Origin: Afifella pfennigii DSM 17143
Lineage (GTDB): Bacteria > Pseudomonadota > Alphaproteobacteria > Rhizobiales > Afifellaceae
DNA length: 64,000 nucleotides
Direction: 5' to 3'
NCBI RefSeq assembly: GCF_000688515.1
Contig: NZ_JHZK01000015.1
Span: 22,938 to 86,937 of the forward strand
In this document: piece after piece, positions 17,465 to 26,803 of the stretch
How positions within the stretch are numbered: the stretch's first letter is position 1
Layout: each line of letters opens with the position of its first letter
Program-made: the position numbers and the translations under genes
Notes under the pieces: model-generated
Seen by the model: the letters and a program-made list of their open reading frames with translations, nothing else
Told to the model about the DNA's origin: nothing
Databases searched by the model: none

Positions 17465-18850
17465 ATGTCCGACATCCAGGCCGAATCCGATCTCACCTAT
17501 GTCCGCGAGGAGATGCTGGCGGAGGCGCCGCCGCCGGTGCGCGACAAGGGCGCCGTGGCGTGGCTGCGCAAGAATCTCTTCTCTTCCTGGCTCAACGGGG
17601 CGATGACGGTCCTTGCGCTCTACGTCATCTGGGTCATCGTCCCGCCGCTTCTGAATTTCGCCTTCTTCGACGCGGTTTGGGAGGGGGCGAGCCGCGAGGC
17701 ATGCGCCACCCAGCAGCAGGGCGGCGTCCAGCCGAACGGCTGGTTCGGCGCCTGCTGGCCCTATATCGGCGACTACTTCGCCCAGTTCGTCTACGGGCGC
17801 TATCCGATCGACCAGCGCTGGCGCGTCGACATCGTCTTCGCCCTCTTCGTCATCGGCCTGGTGCCGCTTTTGATCCCCTCCGCGCCCGCCAAAGGCCCCA
17901 ACATCGTCTATATGGCGGTCATCTTTCCCGTCGTTGCCTTGCTTCTCCTTTCCGGCGGCGATTTTGAGTACGGTTCGTTCATCGGCATCGGAGAGGCGCT
18001 GGCCTCGGCCGCATATGACGCCGGCTTCTGGATCGATTATGCGCTTCTGGCGCTGGTATTCCTCGGCTTGGCCTTCGCCTGGGCGAAAGCCACCGGAGCG
18101 CATGCGCTGGAGCCGATCAAGCTCGTCCTGGTGATAATGGCGGCGCTTGCCGTTCTTCTCTTCCTCCTCGGTTTCGACTTCGGCCTGGAATCGGTCCCGA
18201 CCTCGGTCTGGGGCGGCCTGCTGGTCACGCTGGTCATCGCCGTCACCGGCATCGCCGCCTCGCTGCCGCTCGGCATCCTTCTCGCTCTCGGCCGGCGCTC
18301 CGACATGCCGATCGTGCGCTTCGTCTGTGTCGTCTTCATCGAGTTCTGGCGCGGCGTGCCCTTGATCACTGTCCTGTTCATGTCCTCCGTGATGCTGCCG
18401 CTCTTCCTTCCCGAGGGCGTCTCCTTCGACAAGCTCTTAAGGGCGCTCATCGGCGTCGCGCTCTTCTCCGCCGCCTATATGGCGGAAGTGGTGCGCGGCG
18501 GTCTGCAGGCGATCCCGAAAGGCCAGTACGAGGGCGCCGACGCGGTGGGGCTCGCCTATTGGCAGAAGATGCGCCTCATCATCCTGCCGCAGGCGCTGAC
18601 CCTCGTCATTCCGGGCATCGTCAACACCTTCATCGGCCTGTTCAAGGATACGACGCTCGTTCTCATCATCGGCCTGTTCGACTTTCTCGGCCAGATCCAG
18701 TCGAGCTTCACCGATCCGAGCTGGGCGACGCCCGTCCAGGCGGTCACCGCCTATCTCTTCGCCGCCTTCGTCTACTGGGTCTTCTGCTTCGCCATGTCCC
18801 GCTATTCGATCTTCACCGAGAACCGCCTGCGGGCGGGCCATCAGCGCTAG
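17465..18850 (+). CDS. aapM: general L-amino-acid ABC transporter permease
   Basis: This 461-residue inner-membrane permease has an N-terminal cytoplasmic stretch, two early spans separated by a periplasmic loop with paired cysteines ([16 protein letters not shown]), then the conserved core ending with the EAA loop [30 protein letters not shown]. It pairs with AapQ. At 461 residues it is longer than many AapM proteins (about 380-430), mainly in the N-terminal half. aapP follows 11 bp downstream. Confidence 0.93.
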   Translation: MSDIQAESDLTYVREEMLAEAPPPVRDKGAVAWLRKNLFSSWLNGAMTVLALYVIWVIVPPLLNFAFFDAVWEGASREACATQQQGGVQPNGWFGACWPYIGDYFAQFVYGRYPIDQRWRVDIVFALFVIGLVPLLIPSAPAKGPNIVYMAVIFPVVALLLLSGGDFEYGSFIGIGEALASAAYDAGFWIDYALLALVFLGLAFAWAKATGAHALEPIKLVLVIMAALAVLLFLLGFDFGLESVPTSVWGGLLVTLVIAVTGIAASLPLGILLALGRRSDMPIVRFVCVVFIEFWRGVPLITVLFMSSVMLPLFLPEGVSFDKLLRALIGVALFSAAYMAEVVRGGLQAIPKGQYEGADAVGLAYWQKMRLIILPQALTLVIPGIVNTFIGLFKDTTLVLIIGLFDFLGQIQSSFTDPSWATPVQAVTAYLFAAFVYWVFCFAMSRYSIFTENRLRAGHQR

Positions 18851-18861
18851 GAAACACCCCG

Positions 18862-19653
<792 letters not shown>

Positions 19654-19772
19654 CCGGCCGCGGGCCGCGACGCGCCTCCGCCGGCGCCGCGGCCCGCGAC
19701 GCCTAGAGCGATTCTTGCCCTTTCCGCTCGCTCGGCGCACAATCGGGCGTTGCAGCTTGCGGAGGGTAAGCC

Positions 19773-21254
19773 ATGCGCAGGAGCATCTACGCCGTCTTGG
19801 CGCTAGCGGCTCTCGCCGCGGCGGCCGTGTTGCTGTGGTCGGAGATGGCGCCCTCGCCGCAAGAGGCGGAGCCCGGCGAAGAGGCGAGCGCCGCCCTTGG
19901 CCCCGCGGAAGGCGAGCCCGTGGAAGACGGGCCCATGGAAGGCGAGAACCTCTCGCCGCCGGCGTCGGAGCTGGAAAGCCTGGCCGCGATCGTCTGGGAC
20001 GAGATCGAGGCTTCCTTCTCCGCCGAACGCTTCACGCAGGCAACGCGCGACACCAGCGAGACGCGACAGACAGAGGTGCGACAGAGCGAGGCCTTCCTTC
20101 AGGAGCTGGTGCGCAGCGGCAGGGGTGCGACGGGCGAGCTGGTGGCGCGGCTGGAACGTCCGCGGCCGCCAAGACCGAGCTCGCCCTCCGCGACGGAGAT
20201 GGCCAGCGCCGACCAGCAAACCATGGCCAACGCCGACCGGCAGAGAACCGCCAACGCCGATGCGGGCGAGGAGACCGCCATCGCCTCCGCCAATCAGGAC
20301 ATCATCGCCAGCCTGCCCGAGCAAGCCGCGCAATCGGCGGTGAACCCGGTCGCCGAGGCCTTCGATCCGCCCTTCGCTCGGCCGGCCCAGCCGGTGGAGG
20401 AAAGCGCCCCGGCGGCGCCCGCTCAACCGGCTCTGCCGGTGACGCGGCTCTGTATGGAGGAGCCGGATCGTCTCTTCTGCCGCTATCCGGAAGAGATCCA
20501 GCGGCGGGTGGAGGAGCGCGACTACGCCTTCAAGGTCGACGAGGAGATGCTTTACCGCGAGCCGGTGACGGTGACGCTGCTGATCGAGCCCCGGCTCGGC
20601 TCGCGCTTTCGCAGCGAGGTCGAAGGGCTCGGCGGCAAGCTGGCAGAGGGCCTCGTCCTGGTGCCGCGGCGCGGCGAGATGGCGGCCGAGCTGACCGGCG
20701 GTGCTTTCCACATCGCCCCGGCCGGCCGGGAGCGCCGGCTGCTCGGCTATACCACGGCGATGCAATGGGAATGGCAGGTGACGCCGCAGCGCGGCGGCCG
20801 GCATCCTTTGACGCTGCGCATTTTCATGCGGCTCGACACCGAGCAGGGGCTGCAGGAAGACCGCGTTGCCGCCGAAGCGCGTGTCATCGAGATCGAGATT
20901 TCGCCGGCGCAGCGCGTGGGGGCCTTCTTCTCCGACAAGAATCCGTGGATTGTCGCGGCCAGCCTGTCGGCCGGGGTCGTCGGCTGCGTCTTCGCCGGCC
21001 TTTCCCTGCGCCGGCGCCCCAACGATGCGGGCGGCTTGCGCCGGGCGGAAGCTGAGCGCGCGCCGCTGCGAGGCGCCGCGAGCGAGCCGCAAATTGTGGA
21101 GGCCCGTCCGGGGAGCGGGCCGCAGCAGCCGGACGTCGTGGCTCAGCCGGCAAAAACCGTTCCTCCGCCGGCAAGGCAAAGCGAGCCCGAAGCGCCGCCG
21201 CGGCCTTCCGCCGAGGCGCGAGACAGGCCCGCCAAACCGTCCCGGCAGGCCTAG
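19773..21254 (+). CDS. unrecognised membrane-anchored protein with a WxWxVTP beta domain
   Basis: This 493-residue protein has an N-terminal hydrophobic anchor (about residues 5-22), a Glu/Pro/Ala-rich stretch to about residue 215 that includes alternating ADQQTMANADRQ-like segments, and a folded domain (about residues 225-375). That domain has paired cysteines (LCMEEPDRLFC) and a WEWQVTPQRGG strand followed by LTLRIFMRL. A second membrane segment lies at about 390-413, ahead of a Pro/Arg-rich tail. The WxWxVTP...G...L pattern resembles an extracytoplasmic or cytoplasmic beta-sandwich seen in assorted bacterial signalling proteins, from memory and not confirmed. It lies between aapP and an AI-2E transporter with no clear operon link. 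Function unknown. Confidence 0.72.
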   Translation: MRRSIYAVLALAALAAAAVLLWSEMAPSPQEAEPGEEASAALGPAEGEPVEDGPMEGENLSPPASELESLAAIVWDEIEASFSAERFTQATRDTSETRQTEVRQSEAFLQELVRSGRGATGELVARLERPRPPRPSSPSATEMASADQQTMANADRQRTANADAGEETAIASANQDIIASLPEQAAQSAVNPVAEAFDPPFARPAQPVEESAPAAPAQPALPVTRLCMEEPDRLFCRYPEEIQRRVEERDYAFKVDEEMLYREPVTVTLLIEPRLGSRFRSEVEGLGGKLAEGLVLVPRRGEMAAELTGGAFHIAPAGRERRLLGYTTAMQWEWQVTPQRGGRHPLTLRIFMRLDTEQGLQEDRVAAEARVIEIEISPAQRVGAFFSDKNPWIVAASLSAGVVGCVFAGLSLRRRPNDAGGLRRAEAERAPLRGAASEPQIVEARPGSGPQQPDVVAQPAKTVPPPARQSEPEAPPRPSAEARDRPAKPSRQA

Positions 21255-21328
21255 GCACGGCGGCGCGGGCGGAACTGTCCGTGTTCTAGCGGCGTTCTAG
21301 GCGGAACCGGCCAAGCCCCTGAGTTCCG

Positions 21329-22582
21329 ATGCATTCCAAGACAACGAGGTCGACGCCGAAGGCGCCGAAGCCAGAACCGAGCGGCGATCCCGCGCTGCCC
21401 TCTGGCGCCGCCGTGGCCGAGGCGAGGCAAACGCAATCTGCGCCAACCGACCGGCCCGCCGTCATTCTTGGTCCCTCCTGGGCGCTGATCGGCCTCTTCC
21501 TCATCGCCGCCGTGGCCGCGCTCTATCTCGCCAAGGGCTTTTTCCTGCCGGTGGTGCTGGCCTTCCTCTTCGCGCTCACCTTGAGCCCGGTCGTGCGCTT
21601 TCTCGCCCGCCGGCGCGTGCCGGAATGGCTGAGCGCGGGTGTGCTCGTCGCCTCGGCCTTTCTGGCGCTGCTGCTCGGATCGTACTTCCTCAGCGCGCCC
21701 ATCGGCGAATGGATCGACCGGGCGCCGAGCATCGTGCGCGAGCTGGAGCGCAAGGTCGGGCATCTGCGCGGCTCGGTGGAGCAGCTGGAGCGCGCTTCTG
21801 AGGAGGTGGACAAATTGACCGGCGGCGAGGAGGGCGAGCCGGGCAGGGCCCAGGAAGTGGTGCTGCGCGAGCCGGGGCTCCTCACCAATGTCGCCACCAG
21901 CACGCCCGACATATTGGCGCGGATCCTCCTTTGCCTCGTGCTGCTCTTCTTCCTGCTCGCCTATTCGGGGCTCTTCTACATCAAGCTCGTGCGCTCCATG
22001 TCCTCGCTCAGCGACAAGAAGCGGGCGCTTCGGATCAGCTACGACATCGAGCGCGAACTTTCGCGCTATCTCTTCACCGTCGCCTTCATCAATACCTGCC
22101 TTGGCATCGCCATCGGCATCGGCATGTGGCTCGTCGGCATGCCAAATCCGGTTCTGTGGGGGCTGCTCGCCGCGCTCCTCAATTTCATCCCCTATGTCGG
22201 CGCGATGGTCGGCACCGGCCTTGCCGGCATCGTCGGCATCGTCACCTATCCAACGCTCGGCGAGGCGCTCTACGGGCCGCTCGTCTACCTCGCCTGCACT
22301 TCCCTTGAGGGCAATTTCATCACGCCCATGGTGGTCGGCCGGCGTCTTGCCGTGAACCCGGTCGCCATCTTTCTGTCGATCGCCTTCTGGGGTTGGCTGT
22401 GGGGCTTCGTCGGCATGTTCATCGCCGTGCCGTTGCTGGTGGCGGTGAAAATCTTCTCCGGCCACATCCCGCGCCTGTCGGCGCTGGCGGAATTTCTCTC
22501 CGGCGATCCGCGCAAGCTGCCGGAGGAGGAAGAGGCGGAGAGGGAATCGCGGCGCGCGCGCGCACCGCCTGCCGCCGGCTGA
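21329..22582 (+). CDS. AI-2E family transporter
   Basis: This 417-residue protein has eight predicted membrane segments in the PerM/TqsA layout: a first hairpin (LIGLFLIAAVAALYLAKGFFLPVVLAF), a cytoplasmic or periplasmic helical segment with IVRELERKVGHLRGSVEQLER, then LVGMPNPVLWGLLAALLNFIPYVGAMVG and the terminal NPVAIFLSIAFWGWLWG. Members export autoinducer-2, act as Na+/H+ antiporters or remain uncharacterised. There is no lux or lsr gene nearby, so quorum signalling should not be assumed. A terminator follows. Confidence 0.85.
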   Translation: MHSKTTRSTPKAPKPEPSGDPALPSGAAVAEARQTQSAPTDRPAVILGPSWALIGLFLIAAVAALYLAKGFFLPVVLAFLFALTLSPVVRFLARRRVPEWLSAGVLVASAFLALLLGSYFLSAPIGEWIDRAPSIVRELERKVGHLRGSVEQLERASEEVDKLTGGEEGEPGRAQEVVLREPGLLTNVATSTPDILARILLCLVLLFFLLAYSGLFYIKLVRSMSSLSDKKRALRISYDIERELSRYLFTVAFINTCLGIAIGIGMWLVGMPNPVLWGLLAALLNFIPYVGAMVGTGLAGIVGIVTYPTLGEALYGPLVYLACTSLEGNFITPMVVGRRLAVNPVAIFLSIAFWGWLWGFVGMFIAVPLLVAVKIFSGHIPRLSALAEFLSGDPRKLPEEEEAERESRRARAPPAAG

Positions 22583-22669
22583 GCCCGGCTCTCAAGCCGC
22601 GGCGCTCCAAGAATGGCGAAAGGACAGTGAATCGCCAAAAGACAGTGGCGCATCGTGGCGCAAAGGAAA

Positions 22670-22701
22670 GGCCCGGGCTCGGCCCGGGCCTCGGTTTTTT
22701 T
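22670..22701 (+). terminator. rho-independent terminator after AI-2E transporter gene
   Basis: A 9-bp GC stem (GGCCCGGGC at 22670-22678 with its complement at 22682-22690, 3-base loop) is followed by TCGG and seven Ts. It lies 88 bp after the transporter stop and ahead of the convergent ompA-like gene. On the opposite strand it lacks a comparable T tract. Confidence 0.8.
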
Positions 22702-22717
22702 GCGCGATGTCGGCCGG

Positions 22718-24592
22718 CTAGCGCACCTGGCCCTGAACGAGCGGGGTGATCCGGCGCATGGTCACGCGGCGGTTCTGCCGTTCTGGCGCCTCGGTCGGGA
22801 CTTTCAGATACTGCTCGCCATAGCCCTGGGTGACGAGGTTTTCCGGCGGGATGTCGAAATTCTCCGACAGCACGATCGCCACCGATTCCGCCCGCCGATC
22901 CGACAAGGCGAGGTTGTAGAGGTCCGAGCCCACCGCATCCGTATGGCCTTCGATGAGGAAGAGCTCGTTGGGGTTTTGCGCCAGAAGGTCCTCCATGGCG
23001 CGGCCGATGCGGGCGAGCTCCGGCACCTCGCTGCGGGCGATGGCGGCGCTGTCGGTGGCGAAGGTGATGGCGTCGAGATCGACGCGCCGCAGCTTGTCGC
23101 GCAGCCGGGCGCTGTCGCGCACCTCCTCCAGCGTATAGGCCCGCTCCACCGGCTCCACCGGCGGGGCGGCGAGCGTCTGGCGGAGATCGTCCTGCGATGC
23201 CCTGCCGAGATCGACGATATAGCGCTCGCGCGGCAGGTCGTAGCGCAAGGGCGGCAGCGACTGCTCGAAGCGCTCCGCGCGGCGCCGCTCGCGCGGTCCC
23301 GCCCAGCGGTCGTCGATCAGCACGATCTCGCGCCCGTCCGGCGTTCGGCGCGTGCGCCGGATGATGCTGCCGTCGTAGTCGCGGATGGTGATGATTTCCG
23401 CCCCGTTCGGCCGCGTCACCACGGTGCGCGTGCGGCCCTCGCCGAGATCTTCCACCTCCACGTCGCGGGCCCGGCGCAGCAGCCGGTCGGTCTCGCTGTC
23501 GGAGCGGATGTAGCGCTGGCCGTCGCGTTCGATCACGACGCGGTCGCCATAGCTTTCGATGACCCGTCCGGCGAGCGCGCCGGCAGCGGCGCCGAGGGCG
23601 GCCGCCGCGCCCGTCCGCAGGGCGTCGTTGTCGTCGTCTCGCCGGCCTTCGGCCTGGCGGCGCTCCGCGCGCAGCTTCTGGCGCAGCTCGCGCATCTGCG
23701 GATCGGGCTCCTCGCCGGCGATGCCGAGATTCTCCGGCGCGGCCGCGGCGTCCGGCTGTGCCGTCTCGGCCGGTGATTGCGCGGGGGCGGGGGCCTCCGC
23801 GTCGCGCCGGCGCTGGTTGACGGGGACCTGTTCCGGCGCCGTGCCCTGTTGCGTCGTTGCCGGGGCGGCCGGCGCGTTCGCCGCTGGCGCGCGCTCGCCG
23901 GCAGGCTCCTCGGCCTGCTGCTGCGCCTCCGGCGTCACCAGGTTGGGTGAGGTCTCTTGCGGCTGCTCGGCGGCCTCGCTCTCTTGCGCGGCAGCGGGCG
24001 CTTCTTGCGAAGGCTCCTCTGCCGCCTGTTCCTCGGACTGTTCGGTGAGGGGCGGCTGCTCGTTGACGGGTGCTTCTGCCTCGGCGGCGGGCGGCTCGGC
24101 GGCGGGCGATGCTTGTTGCGCAGGCTCCTCGGCGGCCTGTTTTTCCGGCGCCTGCTCGTTGACGGGTGCTTCTGCCTCGGCCGCGGGGGCTGGCTCACCC
24201 TGCGGTGCCGCCTGTTCCTGCGCCGCCGGCTCTTCTGCAGCCTCCGGGGCAGGCTGCTCGAGGGTCTGTTCGGCGGGCTGGGGCGGCGCTTCCGCCGCAT
24301 TGGCGGCCGGCGGCTCTTGCGGCTGCTGCGCCGCCGCCTCGGCGGCCTCCGCCTCCGCCAGAGTTTGGCGCGCGGCCTCCACGGCGGCGCGTGCTTCCTC
24401 CACGCCCTGTCCGCTGGCCTCCGCCTCGGCGAGGGCCGCCTCGGCGGCGGCGAGGTTCTGACGCGCCGTCTCTGCTTGCAGCTCTGCCGAAAGATTGGCC
24501 TGCGCCAGCACGATCCGGCCCGTATCCGCGGACGCGATGGCCGGGAGCGGCAGCGCCAGCGCGGCGCCGATCATCAAGGTCGAAAATTTCAT
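22718..24592 (-). CDS. OmpA-family outer-membrane protein with long Ala/Glu/Pro/Gln-rich region
   Basis: This 624-residue protein begins with a signal peptide (MKFSTLMIGAALALPLPAIASA). Residues of about 30-300 are low complexity, rich in A, E, P and Q, beginning with a coiled-coil-like stretch (AEALAEAEA pattern) and including a 32-residue imperfect duplication. A basic region with RRERRRAERF precedes a C-terminal OmpA/MotB peptidoglycan-binding domain (about residues 500-620) with LIEGHTDAVGSD and LALSDRRAESVA, whose Asp and Arg contact diaminopimelate. It probably tethers the envelope to peptidoglycan through a long spacer. No beta-barrel is apparent, unlike OmpA itself. Confidence 0.85.
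   Translation of the reverse strand: MKFSTLMIGAALALPLPAIASADTGRIVLAQANLSAELQAETARQNLAAAEAALAEAEASGQGVEEARAAVEAARQTLAEAEAAEAAAQQPQEPPAANAAEAPPQPAEQTLEQPAPEAAEEPAAQEQAAPQGEPAPAAEAEAPVNEQAPEKQAAEEPAQQASPAAEPPAAEAEAPVNEQPPLTEQSEEQAAEEPSQEAPAAAQESEAAEQPQETSPNLVTPEAQQQAEEPAGERAPAANAPAAPATTQQGTAPEQVPVNQRRRDAEAPAPAQSPAETAQPDAAAAPENLGIAGEEPDPQMRELRQKLRAERRQAEGRRDDDNDALRTGAAAALGAAAGALAGRVIESYGDRVVIERDGQRYIRSDSETDRLLRRARDVEVEDLGEGRTRTVVTRPNGAEIITIRDYDGSIIRRTRRTPDGREIVLIDDRWAGPRERRRAERFEQSLPPLRYDLPRERYIVDLGRASQDDLRQTLAAPPVEPVERAYTLEEVRDSARLRDKLRRVDLDAITFATDSAAIARSEVPELARIGRAMEDLLAQNPNELFLIEGHTDAVGSDLYNLALSDRRAESVAIVLSENFDIPPENLVTQGYGEQYLKVPTEAPERQNRRVTMRRITPLVQGQVR
24056..24181. repeat. 30-bp exact direct repeat inside the OmpA-like gene
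   Basis: Positions 24056-24085 and 24152-24181 are identical and 96 bp (32 codons) apart, encoding AEAEAPVNEQ on the minus strand. The flanking protein also repeats imperfectly (EQAAEEP, AAEEPAQQ), pointing to a tandem duplication of the spacer. Such repeats change length easily by slippage or recombination. Confidence 0.85.
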
Positions 24593-24659
24593 CGGTTTTC
24601 CGTTCGTCCGAGCCCCCTCGGTGAGAGAGGAAACCCGCTGCCGGAAAAATGTTCCGCTT

Positions 24660-25223
24660 TCAGGGCCGCAGCGCGGCGGCGAGATGGCCGGGCGGCTCGT
24701 AGCCCTGCGGCAGGACGAGGCGGTGCTCGCGCCGGCCGACGGGCTGAAAGCCGAGGCGCTGGTAGAGCGGCAGCGCCGCAGGATGGTCCATGGTGCAGGT
24801 GTTGAGCGTCATCACCTCCGCGCCGCGCGAGAAGGCCTCGCTGACCGCCGTGCCCAGCAGCCACGGGCCGAGCCGGCGCCCGGTCCATTCCGGCATCAGC
24901 CCGAAATAGACGAGATCGACGCGCGGATGGCCGGCGAAATCGAGCTCGAAATAGCCGGCCGGCGCGCCCTGGGCATAGAGGACGGAGATCTCGATACCCT
25001 CGCGACGGATGCGCCTGGCAAGCTCCTCGTCGCTGAGGCCGAGCCGCTCCACCCAGACGAAATCGGCGCCGATGGTGGCGTAGAGATAGCGGTAGAAATG
25101 CAGCGGGCAGTCCTCCACCCGCATCAGCGCCAGGGAAAAGCCGCTCGGCTGCGGCGGCAGCCGGGTCGGCGGCGCAGTCATCTCAAGGTCGGTGATGATG
25201 GTCGCGATGGCGCGCTCGCTCAT
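24660..25223 (-). CDS. GNAT family N-acetyltransferase
   Basis: This 187-residue protein has the GNAT core: a beta-strand YFELDF, then LMPEWTGRRLGPWLLGTAVSEAF as the acetyl-CoA pyrophosphate-binding segment (R/Q-x-x-G-x-G/A position), and the late ALPLYQRLGFQPVGRREH motif. The N-terminal half (HFYRYLYATIGADFVWVERL) is typical of a rhizobial subfamily. The ATG at 25223 overlaps the sseA stop by 4 bp, making it the last gene of the cysK-alaX-sseA unit. The substrate is unknown; the context suggests a sulfur or amino-acid metabolite. Confidence 0.85.
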   Translation of the reverse strand: MSERAIATIITDLEMTAPPTRLPPQPSGFSLALMRVEDCPLHFYRYLYATIGADFVWVERLGLSDEELARRIRREGIEISVLYAQGAPAGYFELDFAGHPRVDLVYFGLMPEWTGRRLGPWLLGTAVSEAFSRGAEVMTLNTCTMDHPAALPLYQRLGFQPVGRREHRLVLPQGYEPPGHLAAALRP

Positions 25224-26065
25224 GCCGGGCCTTGCTCCACCGGCGTGTCGTCGCGCCCGCCCCATTCCGTCCAAGAGCCGTCGTAGAGCGCGGTATCGGC
25301 CTTGCCGGCGGCCACCAGCGCGAAGGAGAGGATCGCCGCCGTCACGCCGGAACCGCAGGAGGTCACCACCGGCTTGTCCCAATCGACGCCGGCGGCCTCG
25401 AAGATCGCCCGGATGCGCGCCGCCTCCACGAGACGCTGCGGCTCGCCCTCGGCGAAAAGCGCATCGAAGGGAAGGCATTTGGAGCCGGGGATATGCCCGC
25501 TTTTAAGGCCCGGTCTCGGCTCAGGCTCCTCGCCGCGGAACCGGCCGGCGGGCCGCGCATCGACGATCTGCTCGCCGCTGCCGTTAAGGCTCCGGCGCAC
25601 GCGGCCAAGGTCGGCGACGGCCGCCTGCAGGAAACGCGGGTGAAAACGCTTGGGCGTCGGCTGCGGCGCCTCGCTGCTGAGGCGATAGCCTGCCGCCTTC
25701 CAGGCCGGCAATCCGCCTTCCAGGATACGCACCTGGCGCGCCCCGAAGACCTTCAGCGTCCACCAGACGCGCGGCGCGGAGAACAGCCCCATCCCGTCAT
25801 AGACGACGATGGTGTCGCCCTCCGACAGCCCGAGCGCGCCGGCCGCCGCCGCGAAGGCGTCCGGATCGGGTAGCATATGCGGCAGGTCGGTGGAGCGGTC
25901 TGCGATCGCGTCGATGTCGAAATAGACGGCGCCGGGAATGTGGCCCGCCGCGTATTCCGCCTTGGCGTCGCGGTTCTGCGCCGGCAGGTACCAGGAGGCG
26001 TCGACGACGCGCACCTCGTCAAGATGCGCATGCAGCCATTTTGGGCTCACAAGCAGGTCTGACAT
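25220..26065 (-). CDS. sseA: 3-mercaptopyruvate sulfurtransferase
   Basis: This 281-residue protein has two rhodanese domains. The C-terminal one carries the active loop SCGSGVTA with catalytic Cys237; CGSGVT is the mercaptopyruvate-type signature, whereas thiosulfate sulfurtransferases have CRxGx. The N-terminal domain has the structural DASWYLP and AGHIPGAVYFDID motifs. It moves sulfur from 3-mercaptopyruvate to thiols or cyanide. It lies 6 bp after alaX and overlaps the GNAT gene, in a unit starting with cysteine synthase. Confidence 0.92.
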   Translation of the reverse strand: MSDLLVSPKWLHAHLDEVRVVDASWYLPAQNRDAKAEYAAGHIPGAVYFDIDAIADRSTDLPHMLPDPDAFAAAAGALGLSEGDTIVVYDGMGLFSAPRVWWTLKVFGARQVRILEGGLPAWKAAGYRLSSEAPQPTPKRFHPRFLQAAVADLGRVRRSLNGSGEQIVDARPAGRFRGEEPEPRPGLKSGHIPGSKCLPFDALFAEGEPQRLVEAARIRAIFEAAGVDWDKPVVTSCGSGVTAAILSFALVAAGKADTALYDGSWTEWGGRDDTPVEQGPA

Positions 26066-26071
26066 TTTCTT

Positions 26072-26803
26072 TCAGCTCTCAAGTCTCAGTCGGATACGCC
26101 GGTTCTGCCGGCCCTTCTTTTCCACCTTGCCGAGGGCGAGGCTCCCGATTTCCCCCGTCGAGAGGACATGCGTTCCCCCGCAGGGCTGAAGGTCGATTTC
26201 GCCGTCCTTGCCGATGGCGACCAGCCGCACGCGGCCGCTTCCGCTCGGCGGCTTGACGCTCATGGTGCGCACCAGCTCCGGATTGGCGGCGAGCTCTTCC
26301 TCGCTGATCCAGCGGGTCGTCACCGGATGGTCCGCCTCCACCAGCGCGTTGAGCGCCTCCCACAGCGCTTCCTTGTCGATGGCGCCGGCATCGGCGATGT
26401 CGAAGTCGAGCCGGCTTTCCTCCGCCCCGATGGAGCCGCCGGTGACGGGATAGGGGATGAGCGAGCACAGAAGATGCAGCGCCGTATGCATGCGCATATG
26501 CCGGTTGCGGCGCTCCCAATCGAGCACCGCCTGCACCCGCTCGCCGGGCTCCGGCAGCTTCTCCGCGCTTGTCGGCACATGCACGATGGCGGCGCGGTCC
26601 TCGCCATAGACGGTGGCGCCGATCTCCACCTCGCCGCAGGCGGCGAGTAGCTTGCCGGTATCGCCGGGCTGGCCGCCGCCGGTGGCGTAGAAGACGGTAC
26701 GGTCAAGGATGATACCGCCGCGATCGTTGACGGCGAGGACTTCGGCCTCGCAGCTTTGCAGATACGGCTCGTCGCGGAACAGGGGCTCGCTGGGCCCGCT
26801 CAT
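26072..26803 (-). CDS. stand-alone alanyl-tRNA editing protein (AlaX)
   Basis: This 243-residue protein corresponds to the AlaRS editing domain. It has the TVFYATGGGQPGDTG entry motif, the zinc-binding HMRMHTALHLL, and CGGTHVLSTGEIG with the second metal-ligand pair. AlaX hydrolyses Ser-tRNA(Ala) or Gly-tRNA(Ala) in trans. Its length suits AlaX-M. It starts within cysK (4-bp ATGA overlap) and precedes sseA by 6 bp, so its translation is coupled to cysteine synthesis, an association worth noting. Confidence 0.92.
   Translation of the reverse strand: MSGPSEPLFRDEPYLQSCEAEVLAVNDRGGIILDRTVFYATGGGQPGDTGKLLAACGEVEIGATVYGEDRAAIVHVPTSAEKLPEPGERVQAVLDWERRNRHMRMHTALHLLCSLIPYPVTGGSIGAEESRLDFDIADAGAIDKEALWEALNALVEADHPVTTRWISEEELAANPELVRTMSVKPPSGSGRVRLVAIGKDGEIDLQPCGGTHVLSTGEIGSLALGKVEKKGRQNRRIRLRLES

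Noticed and set aside
19704..19725. TAGAGCG-like sequence resembling one end of the 7869-8138 element
   Set aside because: Only about 12 of 18 bases match and no partner end is nearby, so it may be chance.
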